DNA from: QYQD01 sp040755415
Lineage (GTDB): Bacteria > Desulfobacterota > QYQD01
Assembly: GCA_040755415.1 (NCBI GenBank)
Contig: JBFMAZ010000072.1
Location: forward strand, 1 to 24,615
Length of the DNA stretch: 24,615 nucleotides
Direction of reading: 5' to 3'
Shown: positions 16,135 through 23,748 of the stretch, one piece after another
Numbering within the stretch: the first letter of the stretch is position 1
Layout of the letters: each line of letters begins with the position of its first letter
Made by a program: the position numbers and the translations under genes
Notes under the pieces: model-generated
The model's input: the letters and a program-made list of their open reading frames with translations, nothing else
Databases searched by the model: none
Told to the model about the DNA's origin: nothing

Positions 16135-17568
16135 TTACTCATGACGGCCTATGTCTTTTAGAACAGAGGTAATCCCCTTAATATAGATCGGCAGGCTTTT
16201 TGGATCTCTGAGGATTCTCATGCTATAATTTAAAATTTGATGTGGCCTTAGATAAAATTTTCGAATCATCTGCCTGGAATAGTTCTTAAGTTCGGCCTTG
16301 GTAATGCCTTTGGGGATAAAAACCACGTCCAGAAGGTTCATTTTTTGCCAGTCCTCATCAAATTCCCCGTATTGAGAGGCGATTTCATATACCATGCTCC
16401 CCGGAAAGGGCGTCAGCATGGCTACGCTGATATCATCTAAAGGTATCTTTAAGGCAAACTCGATAGTTTTTTGTATTGATTCATGGGTGTCGATAGGATG
16501 CCCCAGTATGAAGAATCCTTTGGCCATCAGGCCGGCCTCTTTTGTCCAATGGACGGCCTGCTCAATCTTCTCCAGAGAAATCTTCTTGCCGATAAAGTCC
16601 ATGACTTTGGGGTCACCGGTCTCGATCCCGTAACTGATATGCCAGCATCCTGCCTTTTTCATCAAGTTGAGTATCTCTAAATCTACGGCGTCTGCCCTAC
16701 CTAAACATGACCAGCTAATATTCAGGCCCCTTCTTAAGATTCCTTCGCATATCTCTATGAGGCGTTTGCGAAAGGTCACGAACGTATCATCTTCCAGAAG
16801 TATCTCCCTTATGCCGAAGCGCTTGGACAGATACCCCATTAGATCCAGAATATATCCGGCGCTATGGGTTCGGCACCTGTTGCCAAAGACTGAACGATCG
16901 CAAAATATGCACTGGTAAGGGCATCCCCGGCTGGTGACGATATAAGCGGCAGGCAGGCTTTTGAAACGAAAAGGCGGCGGCCTGTAACCTTTTGGAAAAT
17001 CGCCAAGGAGGTCCCAGGCCGGGAAGGGGATGTCATCGAGGTTTTTGATAAACGGTCTGGGGTCTGTCTTTACAAGATCGTTACCACTCCTATAAATGAC
17101 GCCCGCTATGTTTGAAAGTCCGGCATCGTCTTCTAAGCCTCTAATCAGCTCGACTATAGTCGCTTCCCCTTCGCCGATCACCCCGATGTCCAGACAAGAA
17201 AAAAGTCCCATAGTTTTCTCAGGGACTGCGGTCAGGTGCGGCCCCCCGATAACAGTGGTAATTTTCGGATCAATAGCCTTGATCGTCCCGGCTACTTGAA
17301 CGGCTGAGTGTATAGTCAGGGTGGTAGCGGATATGCAGACATATTTGGGGCCTGATGAGACGATGTATTCGATGGTTTTCTTCTGGGGCAAACCCTTGGA
17401 ACAGGCATCGATCACAGTGACTGGATAACCTGCCTTCCTGAGGCATGCGGCCAAAGAGAGAATACCGAGGGAAGGGAGTGTGTTTCCGGCACCGGAAAGT
17501 CTTCCATAGCGTTCTTCGAGAGAAACCGGGGGGGCTACGAGGACTATGCTGGCGTTGTCAGACGGCAT
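16135..17568 (-). CDS. B12-binding-domain radical SAM protein
   Basis: This 477-residue protein has an N-terminal cobalamin-binding-like domain (LPSLGILSLAACLRKAG near 31-47; GGPHLTAVPE; GVIGEGEATI) and the radical SAM motif CPYQCIFC (Cys216, Cys220, Cys223), then SYGIETGDP and FFILGHPIDT of the barrel. It is related to, but not a close copy of, the protein at 12205. It is the first gene of the long glycan run. The reaction may be a methylation or carbon-carbon change on a lipid or sugar; this cannot be fixed from sequence. The ATG at 17568 has only a weak ribosome site. Confidence 0.87.
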   Translation of the reverse strand: MPSDNASIVLVAPPVSLEERYGRLSGAGNTLPSLGILSLAACLRKAGYPVTVIDACSKGLPQKKTIEYIVSSGPKYVCISATTLTIHSAVQVAGTIKAIDPKITTVIGGPHLTAVPEKTMGLFSCLDIGVIGEGEATIVELIRGLEDDAGLSNIAGVIYRSGNDLVKTDPRPFIKNLDDIPFPAWDLLGDFPKGYRPPPFRFKSLPAAYIVTSRGCPYQCIFCDRSVFGNRCRTHSAGYILDLMGYLSKRFGIREILLEDDTFVTFRKRLIEICEGILRRGLNISWSCLGRADAVDLEILNLMKKAGCWHISYGIETGDPKVMDFIGKKISLEKIEQAVHWTKEAGLMAKGFFILGHPIDTHESIQKTIEFALKIPLDDISVAMLTPFPGSMVYEIASQYGEFDEDWQKMNLLDVVFIPKGITKAELKNYSRQMIRKFYLRPHQILNYSMRILRDPKSLPIYIKGITSVLKDIGRHE

Positions 17569-17614
17569 TGACGGCCGGAATTTTAAAGCCTGTTTAATTG
17601 AATAGATAAAAGCT

Positions 17615-17644
17615 TCTATAACTTACATTTGCTATCACAGTCAA
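17615..17644 (-). promoter_or_regulatory. Candidate promoter of the glycan gene run
   Basis: On the minus strand TTGACT (17639-17644, 5 of 6) and TATAGA (17615-17620, 4 of 6) are separated by 18 bp. The expected start is about 40 bp upstream of the first radical SAM gene, and the terminator of the OmcS-like gene lies just upstream, so a promoter is needed here. Confidence 0.45.
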
Positions 17645-17723
17645 TTTATTTATGTAATCCCAAACAGTTAATACGAACCCGGGGCTGGGAAAATATTCAA
17701 AGGTGTGGCCGGGGCCGAAACAC

Positions 17724-17756
17724 AAAGCGGGATGAGATGTACTCTCATCCCGCTTT
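17724..17756 (-). terminator. Terminator of the OmcS-like cytochrome gene
   Basis: A perfect 14-bp stem AAAGCGGGATGAGA / TCTCATCCCGCTTT with a 5-base loop starts 25 bp after the cytochrome stop codon. Only a short, broken T-run follows on the minus strand (TTTGTGTTT). Its strength and place mark the cytochrome as a one-gene transcript. Confidence 0.82.
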
Positions 17757-17781
17757 CGTTAGTAGTTTCAGCAGTTAAATA

Positions 17782-18885
17782 TTAACTACCGTCATCCTTG
17801 GTGGTATGGCAGACAAAGCACCCGTTGGTGTTAGCGCCTCCGTTCGCTACCATAGTGCTATAATCCCATCTCAGGATATCTACATACGCACTGGCATGGG
17901 CCCGGTGACAGGACAGACACATAACGATGTCGGTACCGGCGGCTACCGTACCGCTCGCCGCATTGGGGATTGCAGTCCGGCCCACCGGAACGGTAGTATT
18001 ATAAGTAGTAGAGATGCTTGCATATTCACTGCCTACGGTACTAGGTATGACCACATCTGTCGGGTGCCTCAGCCACGGGGAGGCCGTACCGATACCGGAA
18101 CTGCCTGACATATGGAAATTACCATGACATTCAGAACAAAGTTCACTAATGGTATTAACATCTGCCCAGGCCATGGTGGTCCTGGCGGCATAGGTTGCGC
18201 CTTTATACTCATTGTGGTCAGTGGCGGAAACCGTATTCTGCCAGTCGCTGTCCTCTCCGCCCTTTACCTTGTAGAGGAAGCGGTAACTGGTAGCGACGGA
18301 GGCCCCTTGCGAGGCTTCAATAATTCCACCGAACTTGAGGACGGCGTCACTGGCATGGTGGGCCCCGCTTACGGCGCCAAACTGGTCGCTCGTGTCCCGG
18401 TTGCCGTGGCAGCCGTTCTGTCCGGCACAGGTCAACCTGCTGGAAGTACTATAATCTGTAATTGCAGGGTCATAGGCTGTGGCATAGCCCGGCGGTGTGT
18501 TGCCTAGTGTAGCATCTTGTGTATCCACATTCTCGACGTTATGCCCGTAAGTATCACCATTGTTTACGACGTACTTAAAATTACCGCCGGCCAGGTCGGT
18601 AGCGGCACTGTGCCATACCTGCGGGATATTAGTAATGATATTACTGGTGCCTGATGGACTTTGTCCGTGGCAGCCCACACAGCTCCCGCGCACCAGGGCC
18701 CCCTGGGCGCTTGTCTCTCCATCCTTCAACTGCATCTCCGTTCCGCCCTGACTGTTATGCATGGTATGGCAGTTCACACATTGACCAGAAACCGTTGCCA
18801 AGGCATAGCCAGCCGGCATCAAGACCAGAAACGCAGTCAATAGAACCGCCAAACAGCTAGTTTTGCACATACCTGCCCTTCTCAT
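17782..18885 (-). CDS. OmcS-like hexaheme c-type cytochrome with a CX5CH site
   Basis: This 367-residue secreted protein has a signal peptide (residues 1-30, ending GYALA) and six heme sites: CVNCH (36-40), CVGCH (69-73), CAGQNGCH (153-160), CSECH (250-254), CLSCH (323-327) and CFVCH (356-360). The order and flanks recall Geobacter OmcS: CHTMHNS after heme 1, a CxxCHxxxH then LRHP after heme 4, CLSCHRAHAS at heme 5, and a CxxCHxKD end. OmcS forms extracellular nanowires, so an outer-surface electron-transfer role is inferred. The third site has five residues between its Cys residues instead of two. I chose the ATG at 18885 (AAAGGAG, 8 bases away); an in-frame ATG at 18933 would bury the signal peptide. 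Confidence 0.85.
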   Translation of the reverse strand: MRRAGMCKTSCLAVLLTAFLVLMPAGYALATVSGQCVNCHTMHNSQGGTEMQLKDGETSAQGALVRGSCVGCHGQSPSGTSNIITNIPQVWHSAATDLAGGNFKYVVNNGDTYGHNVENVDTQDATLGNTPPGYATAYDPAITDYSTSSRLTCAGQNGCHGNRDTSDQFGAVSGAHHASDAVLKFGGIIEASQGASVATSYRFLYKVKGGEDSDWQNTVSATDHNEYKGATYAARTTMAWADVNTISELCSECHGNFHMSGSSGIGTASPWLRHPTDVVIPSTVGSEYASISTTYNTTVPVGRTAIPNAASGTVAAGTDIVMCLSCHRAHASAYVDILRWDYSTMVANGGANTNGCFVCHTTKDDGS

Positions 18886-18949
18886 AATTATCACTCCTTT
18901 CTCCATATTTTTTGTATTTGTACCCAAAGTCATCCCCTCCTTTCTAATT

Positions 18950-19040
18950 TTTGGCCATAAAGAGAAGGGCCGGTTACGCCACTGGGCTCGCCTCCGGTAC
19001 CATGGCGTCCAACTTGGGCACCGGGGGGTCACTGCCCTCC
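18950..19040 (-). promoter_or_regulatory. Candidate structured 5' leader of the OmcS-like gene
   Basis: The 464-bp gap between this gene and nagZ is GC-rich only here. On the minus strand it can form GGGCA/TGCCC (19033-19037 with 19016-19020), then ACGCCA/TGGCGT (19003-19008 with 18976-18981), then GGCC/GGCC nearer the gene, all 65-150 bases upstream of the ATG. It could be a riboswitch-like or protein-binding leader. It does not match the c-di-GMP/cGAMP consensus that I know. Confidence 0.4.
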
Positions 19041-19218
19041 CTTTCTTAGGATTCAATGAGCCTTTTAGTTTTATTTTAGGAGCCTATCCTTATCGTTTTA
19101 GCTTCACCTGCCTTCTTGCCCCTTATGTCCTTGTGAACCTGAGGCCAAAGGGGATAGTTCCCGCCTTTAATTCTATTATCGGTAACTATGGAGAAAACTT
19201 TAATTTTTTATTCTTTTG

Positions 19219-19260
19219 CAGACACTTTTTCACTTGTTAAGTGTATCGGCAAACTGTCTG
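19219..19260. promoter_or_regulatory. Possible operator between divergent genes
   Basis: CAGACA (19219-19224) and TGTCTG (19255-19260) form an outer inverted pair, and CACTTGTTAAGTG (19231-19243) is an inner palindrome. It lies just upstream of the nagZ promoter and at the far end of the cytochrome leader region, as expected for a regulator site. No regulator gene is in the window. Confidence 0.35.
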
Positions 19261-19283
19261 AAAACTTTAATATTTTTAATTAA

Positions 19284-19313
19284 TTGACAGAATATAGAGA
19301 GCTTGGGTATGGT
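19284..19313 (+). promoter_or_regulatory. Sigma70-like promoter of nagZ
   Basis: A perfect TTGACA (19284-19289) is followed after 18 bp by TATGGT (19308-19313, 4 of 6). The expected start is about 30 bp upstream of the nagZ GTG. Confidence 0.55.
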
Positions 19314-19349
19314 ACTATAAGTACGCTATAATTAGGTGGTGCGGATAAG

Positions 19350-20420
19350 GTGAGGAATAATCCAATCGAATCATTGGGACAGCTTTTTATGATCGGCTTT
19401 CCGGGAGCCGACCTGGACGTGGAGACGCAGGAACTAATTTATAGATATGGCATCGGCAATTTTATCCTTTTCAGGCGGAATGTGACTGAGCCGGTGCAAG
19501 TGGCAAGGCTCTGTCAAGACCTGAAAAACGCCTGTCGGGATAGAGGACTGCCTCCGCCCCTCATCTCCATCGACCAGGAAGGCGGGCCGGTGGCCAGGCT
19601 AAAACCGCCCTTTACCCAGTTTTCCGGGGCGGCAGGCATTGCCGGGGCAGACGATCCGGACGCAGAGGCCCGTCGGTTTGCCCACATAACAGCCAAAGAG
19701 TTGAATCTCATCGGCTGTAACATGAATTTTGCCCCGGTCATGGACCTCGCCATGCCGGGGACTGACCGCGTTATGGAGGGACGGACCTTCGGAAGCAATC
19801 CAGAGCTGGTGGGGCACCTGGGCGGCATTATAATTGAAGGCTTGCAAAAAGAAGGCATCCTGGCTACAGCCAAGCACTTTCCGGGCATCGGCGGTGTAAA
19901 ACTGGACCCGCACCAGGATCTGCCGGTTATGGATACGCCTCTGCCTGAACTGGAGAAAAGAGAACTTGTACCTTTCCAAAAAGCCATCGCCGCCCGGGTG
20001 TCGGCTATTATGACGGCCCATGTGATCTATCCAGGTGTCGATCCAAACTTGCCGGCGACCCTGTCCCGTATCCTCATGACGGATATCTTGCGAAGTAAAA
20101 TGGGATTCGATGGACTGATAATCTCCGATGATATGGAAATGGGGGCTATCGAGAGGCATTTCAGCCTGGAAGAGTCGGCAGTGCTGTCCCTTATGGCTGG
20201 AGTGGATATAATTCTTATCTGTCATAAAAAAGAAAAGGTTGTACGGGCATTTGAAGCGGTAAGGGCATTTGTAGAGAAGGACAGAGAGGGGCGGATGCGC
20301 CTCGAAGAGTCCTTACGGCGTGTGATGGCTGCTAAAGAACACTACAATATAATAATGAGTGAATTTGACGAAGCAGCCATTAAGGAATATTTCAAATTAC
20401 GCGAAAGCGTAACGGGTTGA
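19350..20420 (+). CDS. nagZ: Beta-N-acetylhexosaminidase, GH3 (NagZ)
   Basis: This 356-residue enzyme has no signal peptide and should act in the cytoplasm, removing GlcNAc from 1,6-anhydro-muropeptides in peptidoglycan recycling. It shows the GH3 NagZ signatures: IDQEGGPVARL (residues 74-84), KHFPGIG (175-181) with Asp186 and His188 of the catalytic dyad in LDPH, and IISDDMEMGA with the nucleophile Asp260. The usual His in KHFPGHG is Ile here; the D-x-H pair thought to do acid/base catalysis is kept. The start is a GTG with AGGTGG 10 bases upstream; an ATG at 19389 would delete the first strand. A MITE-like element lies just after the gene. Confidence 0.9.
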   Translation: MRNNPIESLGQLFMIGFPGADLDVETQELIYRYGIGNFILFRRNVTEPVQVARLCQDLKNACRDRGLPPPLISIDQEGGPVARLKPPFTQFSGAAGIAGADDPDAEARRFAHITAKELNLIGCNMNFAPVMDLAMPGTDRVMEGRTFGSNPELVGHLGGIIIEGLQKEGILATAKHFPGIGGVKLDPHQDLPVMDTPLPELEKRELVPFQKAIAARVSAIMTAHVIYPGVDPNLPATLSRILMTDILRSKMGFDGLIISDDMEMGAIERHFSLEESAVLSLMAGVDIILICHKKEKVVRAFEAVRAFVEKDREGRMRLEESLRRVMAAKEHYNIIMSEFDEAAIKEYFKLRESVTG

Positions 20421-20441
20421 TCCTTTTCCGTGATCGCGAAA

Positions 20442-20590
20442 CAACCTTGATGCATTCGTAAAAAGTCCCAAAATACCGTTTTCCCGTCATTCCGGCGAAA
20501 GCCGGAATCCAGTCTTTTCAAGTAGTTGCAAACCATCTGGACTCCGGTTTTCACCGGAGTGACAACTTTTTACGAAGCCATCAACCTTGA
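20442..20590. mobile_element. MITE-like element with terminal inverted repeats and 9-bp direct repeats
   Basis: The element (20451-20581, 131 bp) has a perfect 12-bp inverted repeat, TTCGTAAAAAGT at 20455-20466 and its complement at 20565-20576, extending further with mismatches. Inside are two palindromic units: GTCATTCCGG.../GGAATCC, and GGACTCCGG.../CCGGAGTGAC. CAACCTTGA directly flanks it on both sides (20442-20450 and 20582-20590), as expected for a target duplication. It encodes no protein. It lies between nagZ and the M16 protease gene, whose ribosome site is untouched. Confidence 0.75.
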
Positions 20591-20618
20591 CTATAAGATT
20601 ACAAAAGGGATTTTACTT

Positions 20619-23294
20619 ATGAAACCTTATCACAAACGCATCATAACATCATTATTATCCTTAATCCTGCTGTCCTCTATTTTCATAGCCAACCCGGCTG
20701 GCGGGGCTGTAGAGGCCTTTCCTAACCCTTACTGCTTCCAACTTGATAACGGCCTTACCGTAATCATTAAGGAGACCCGTGCAGCCCCGGTCGCGGCCAT
20801 CCAGGTCTGGGTGAAGGCCGGGAGTGTTTACGAGACGGATAACGAGGCCGGCATTACCCACTTCATAGAGCACATGATCTTTAAGGGAACCGCCAGGCGC
20901 GGGCCCGGGGAAATAGCTAAAGCGATCGAATCGGTGGGTGGGGATATAAATGCTTATACCTCTTTGGATTACACCGTCTATCATGTAGTGATCGGGAGCA
21001 AATTTTTCGACGTGGGACTGGACATACTTTCTGATGCTGTACTTCACTCATCTTTTGATCCGTTAGAAATCGAACGGGAAAAAATGGTAGTCCTGGAAGA
21101 AATCCGCATGCGTCAGGACCAGCCTTCCGTCAAGCTCTTTGAGGCGGTTATGGCCAAGGCCTACACGGTTTCTCCATACCGCAGGCCGGTGATCGGTTTT
21201 CCCGAAACCGTCCAGCCCCTTACAAGAGACTCTATCCTGTCCTATATGCAAAAACGCTACATGCCTTCCAACCTCACGGTAGTCGTGGTAGGGGACGTAG
21301 AGACCGCTGATTGTATCTCACGGATTAAACAGGCCTTTCCCGGTATGAAAGGCGCAGCCACCGAATCGGTTTCCCTTGAGGAACCGCCGCAGAATGAAGT
21401 GCGCACGGTCTTGCTTAAGGATGAGATTAACGAATCACACCTTAATATGTGCTTTCCTATAGCCGGTTTTAATGACCCGGATAGTGTAACCCTTGACGTA
21501 CTGGCGGCCATATTGGGCGAAGGGGAAAGCTCCCGTCTTTACCAGGAATTGCGAGACAAAAAGACCCTGGTACACGACGTAGCAGCCTATGCCTTTACGC
21601 CTTTAGGCCCTGGCCTGTTCGAAGTCGCCTGTAGTCTGGACGCGGAAAAGAGTAAGGAGGCGGTTGAAACCGCACTACGTGAGGTCTATCGGCTACGGTA
21701 TGAAGCAGTAAATCAGGATGAACTGGATAAGGCTAAACTCAACATCGAGTCAGGCTTTATTTATGCCCAGGAAAGGGTCCAGGGGCAGGCCCGCAAACTC
21801 GGGTATTTTGAGACCATGGCTGGCGACTACCGTGAGCAGGTAAATTATCTAAAGAAGGTGGCAGCAGTCACACCTGAAGATATAAGGCGGGTGGCAGAGA
21901 AATATTTCCGTCCTGAGCGCCTTACGCTTGGGTTACTTGTTCCCAAAGAAGCAACGGGTTATATGTCCATAGAAGATGTTGCCCCCATGTCCCAGGCTGT
22001 GGATGAGGAGATGCGAAGACTCTATTCTCCCCGGAAACAAGAGTCCCTAAGTAACCGGAAATTTATTCTTTCAAATGGTATTACCTTGCTGGTCAAGGAA
22101 GAGCATAATGTGCCTACTGTCTCCATGCATGCCGCTTTCCTAGGTGGGCTACGCCATGAGACGGCGGATAACAATGGATTGTTTAATGCCCTGGCTCAGT
22201 TGTGGACGAAGGGGACGAAGCAGAGAAGCGTCCAGGAGTTGGCAGCGGAAGTGGAAGGCATGGCGGGCAGTATCAACGGTTTTTCCGGCAAGAATACCTT
22301 CGGGCTGAGCGCCACCTTTCTATCCCGTTTCTTTTCCCGTGGGCTTGCGATCCTGGCCGAGGTCATGCTTGAGCCGGCCTTCAGCCCGGAAGAGCTGGAA
22401 AAATTGCGGCCGGTGTTGCTGGCGCAACTAAAACAGCAGGAAGATAGCCTCCCGGCTATTACCTTTCTCAACTTCAACAAGCTGCTTTTTACCGGCTATC
22501 CGTACAGTATGAACTCCCTTGGTACGCCGGAGAATATTAAAAAGTTCTCAGAAAAAGATATTAAAAAGGCATACCAGCGGTACGCTGCTCCAGATAATCT
22601 GGTTTTATCTGTAGTGGGTGATGTGGATGCGGTGGAGGTCAAGACCGCAGTGGAAAGGCTGTTCTCTGGGTGGAAAAAAAGGGGTTTTAGAGACATAAAG
22701 CTCCCGTTTCCTAAACCTGTCTCAAGTCCTAAGACCACTTCTATATTGAAGGACAAAAAACAGGTGCATATCGCCATCGGTTTTCCTGGTGTAACTCTCT
22801 ATCATCCCGATCGGGCGGCTCTGGATGTCTTGAATACGGTCCTTTCCGGTCAGGGTGGGCGTCTTTTTACCAAACTTCGGGATAAGGAAAGTCTTGCGTA
22901 CAGTTTGTCATCCTTTACCTCAGAGGGTGTTGAGACTGGCGCCTTTGGCGTATACATAGCCACGAGCCCCGAGAAGAAAGATGCCGCCATACAGGGTTTG
23001 TGGCGGGAGTTAAACGGTGTACGCAACGAGAAGATCGATATGACAGAGCTTGACCGGGCCAAGCGGTACATAATCGGCAGTACGGAGATAGGCTTGCAGA
23101 CGAACTCGTCTCAGGCTATGGACATGGCCTTAAATGAACGCTATAGCCTGGGATTCGATTTTACGGCGGTTTATCTGGAGAAAATAGAGAAAGTATCTGA
23201 GGATGACGTGTTGCGGGTGGCCAGGACGTACATTCAGCCGGAAAGATATACAATGGTAACGGTAGGTCCAAATGGGACGGAACAAAAATATTGA
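20619..23294 (+). CDS. Two-domain M16 (insulinase-family) zinc metalloprotease
   Basis: This 891-residue protein has a signal peptide (residues 1-30) and should act in the periplasm. The N-terminal half carries the inverted zinc motif HFIEH (81-85) with the third ligand Glu161 in a VVLEEI segment, 76 residues on, as in family M16. The C-terminal half (from about residue 490) is a second M16 fold that lacks HXXEH; it has NGLFNALAQLWTKGT where the motif would be. This layout is usual for pitrilysin-like fused proteases, in which the second half helps form the substrate chamber. I chose the ATG at 20619 (AAAAGGGA, 9 bases). An upstream ATG at 20526 lies inside the repeat element. Confidence 0.92.
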   Translation: MKPYHKRIITSLLSLILLSSIFIANPAGGAVEAFPNPYCFQLDNGLTVIIKETRAAPVAAIQVWVKAGSVYETDNEAGITHFIEHMIFKGTARRGPGEIAKAIESVGGDINAYTSLDYTVYHVVIGSKFFDVGLDILSDAVLHSSFDPLEIEREKMVVLEEIRMRQDQPSVKLFEAVMAKAYTVSPYRRPVIGFPETVQPLTRDSILSYMQKRYMPSNLTVVVVGDVETADCISRIKQAFPGMKGAATESVSLEEPPQNEVRTVLLKDEINESHLNMCFPIAGFNDPDSVTLDVLAAILGEGESSRLYQELRDKKTLVHDVAAYAFTPLGPGLFEVACSLDAEKSKEAVETALREVYRLRYEAVNQDELDKAKLNIESGFIYAQERVQGQARKLGYFETMAGDYREQVNYLKKVAAVTPEDIRRVAEKYFRPERLTLGLLVPKEATGYMSIEDVAPMSQAVDEEMRRLYSPRKQESLSNRKFILSNGITLLVKEEHNVPTVSMHAAFLGGLRHETADNNGLFNALAQLWTKGTKQRSVQELAAEVEGMAGSINGFSGKNTFGLSATFLSRFFSRGLAILAEVMLEPAFSPEELEKLRPVLLAQLKQQEDSLPAITFLNFNKLLFTGYPYSMNSLGTPENIKKFSEKDIKKAYQRYAAPDNLVLSVVGDVDAVEVKTAVERLFSGWKKRGFRDIKLPFPKPVSSPKTTSILKDKKQVHIAIGFPGVTLYHPDRAALDVLNTVLSGQGGRLFTKLRDKESLAYSLSSFTSEGVETGAFGVYIATSPEKKDAAIQGLWRELNGVRNEKIDMTELDRAKRYIIGSTEIGLQTNSSQAMDMALNERYSLGFDFTAVYLEKIEKVSEDDVLRVARTYIQPERYTMVTVGPNGTEQKY

Positions 23295-23336
23295 CGTAAG
23301 GACCGAACCTTGTTATAGATACCTTTTGTTTATTAT

Positions 23337-23412
23337 TCCCCGGTAGCTCAGCAGGTAGAGCGGGTGGCTGTTAACCACTTGGTCGCTGGTTCGAATCCGG
23401 CCCGGGGAGCCA
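23337..23412 (+). tRNA. tRNA-Asn (anticodon GTT)
   Basis: The 76-base unit folds as a full cloverleaf: acceptor stem TCCCCGG/CCGGGGA, D arm GCTC/GAGC, anticodon stem GGTGG/CCACT with loop CTGTTAA, and T arm GCTGG/CCGGC with TTCGAAT. The discriminator is G and CCA is encoded. It follows the M16 gene by 42 bp. Confidence 0.96.
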
Positions 23413-23418
23413 AATATA

Positions 23419-23450
23419 AAAAAGGCCCGATTGCATAGTCGGGCCTTTTT
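23419..23450 (+). terminator. Terminator after tRNA-Asn
   Basis: The 12-bp stem AAAAAGGCCCGA / TCGGGCCTTTTT with an 8-base loop starts 6 bp after the tRNA and ends in a T-run. It is symmetric, so it could stop transcription from both sides. Confidence 0.9.
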
Positions 23451-23464
23451 GTTTTCCAAACAAA

Positions 23465-23499
23465 GGCAGCTCAGCAGGTAGATTTTGCCTCGGCTGTTA
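23465..23499 (+). repeat. Partial, decayed copy of tRNA-Asn
   Basis: GGCAGCTCAGCAGGTAGA matches 17 of 18 bases of the tRNA-Asn D-arm region, and GGCTGTTA then matches the anticodon region, with the spacing changed by 3 bases. The rest of the tRNA does not align. It looks like the scar of a duplication or of integration at this tRNA. Confidence 0.6.
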
Positions 23500-23526
23500 G
23501 CTTTTCGGGAGAGATTCTCATAAGAC

Positions 23527-23748
23527 TTGGCCCCGCGTCGCTTCAGGGTAACGCTTTTCAACAAGCGCGTTGGAGCCCCATCGGAGGGCGAGCCGGAATG
23601 GCAAGCACAGTTGGAGCGATATCTGCTTGAGCACAACGAGATCTCCACTGCAAATGCTGCCCGCGCCTGGGGGCAAGGTAAAATAATGGTGCAATGGGCG
23701 GATAAAACGGGCGCGGATGATAAAAGAACCGCAATTACGGGTGGATGA
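23527..23748 (+). CDS. Small hypothetical ORF
   Basis: I do not recognise this 73-residue frame. It begins with TTG and has no ribosome site. A stretch around residues 25-48 (WQAQLERYLLEHNEISTANA) is amphipathic and could be part of a helix-turn-helix or coiled coil. The last 32 bp overlap the next ORF. It may be a fragment of a mobile-element gene, or not coding at all. Confidence 0.25.
   Translation: MAPRRFRVTLFNKRVGAPSEGEPEWQAQLERYLLEHNEISTANAARAWGQGKIMVQWADKTGADDKRTAITGG

Noticed and set aside
17814..18780. Degenerate or broken cytochrome because of the missing third CXXCH
   Set aside because: The frame is intact over 367 codons, with a signal peptide, good ribosome site and terminator, and the Cys and CysHis of the third site are kept with altered spacing.
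18950..19040. c-di-GMP-I/cGAMP (GEMM) riboswitch upstream of the hexaheme cytochrome
   Set aside because: The region has GGACGC and AACCGG words, but lacks the GCAAAGC and tetraloop-receptor pattern that define the class.
18886..19056. Upstream extension of the hexaheme cytochrome to a start at 19056 or 18933
   Set aside because: The extra residues precede a normal signal peptide, and AAAGGAG sits 8 bases before the ATG at 18885.
19514..20225. Two long minus-strand open frames inside nagZ
   Set aside because: They overlap each other and a clearly conserved GH3 enzyme, and show no motifs of their own.
23465..23540. Second functional tRNA gene
   Set aside because: Only the D-arm and part of the anticodon arm match; acceptor and T arms cannot be formed.
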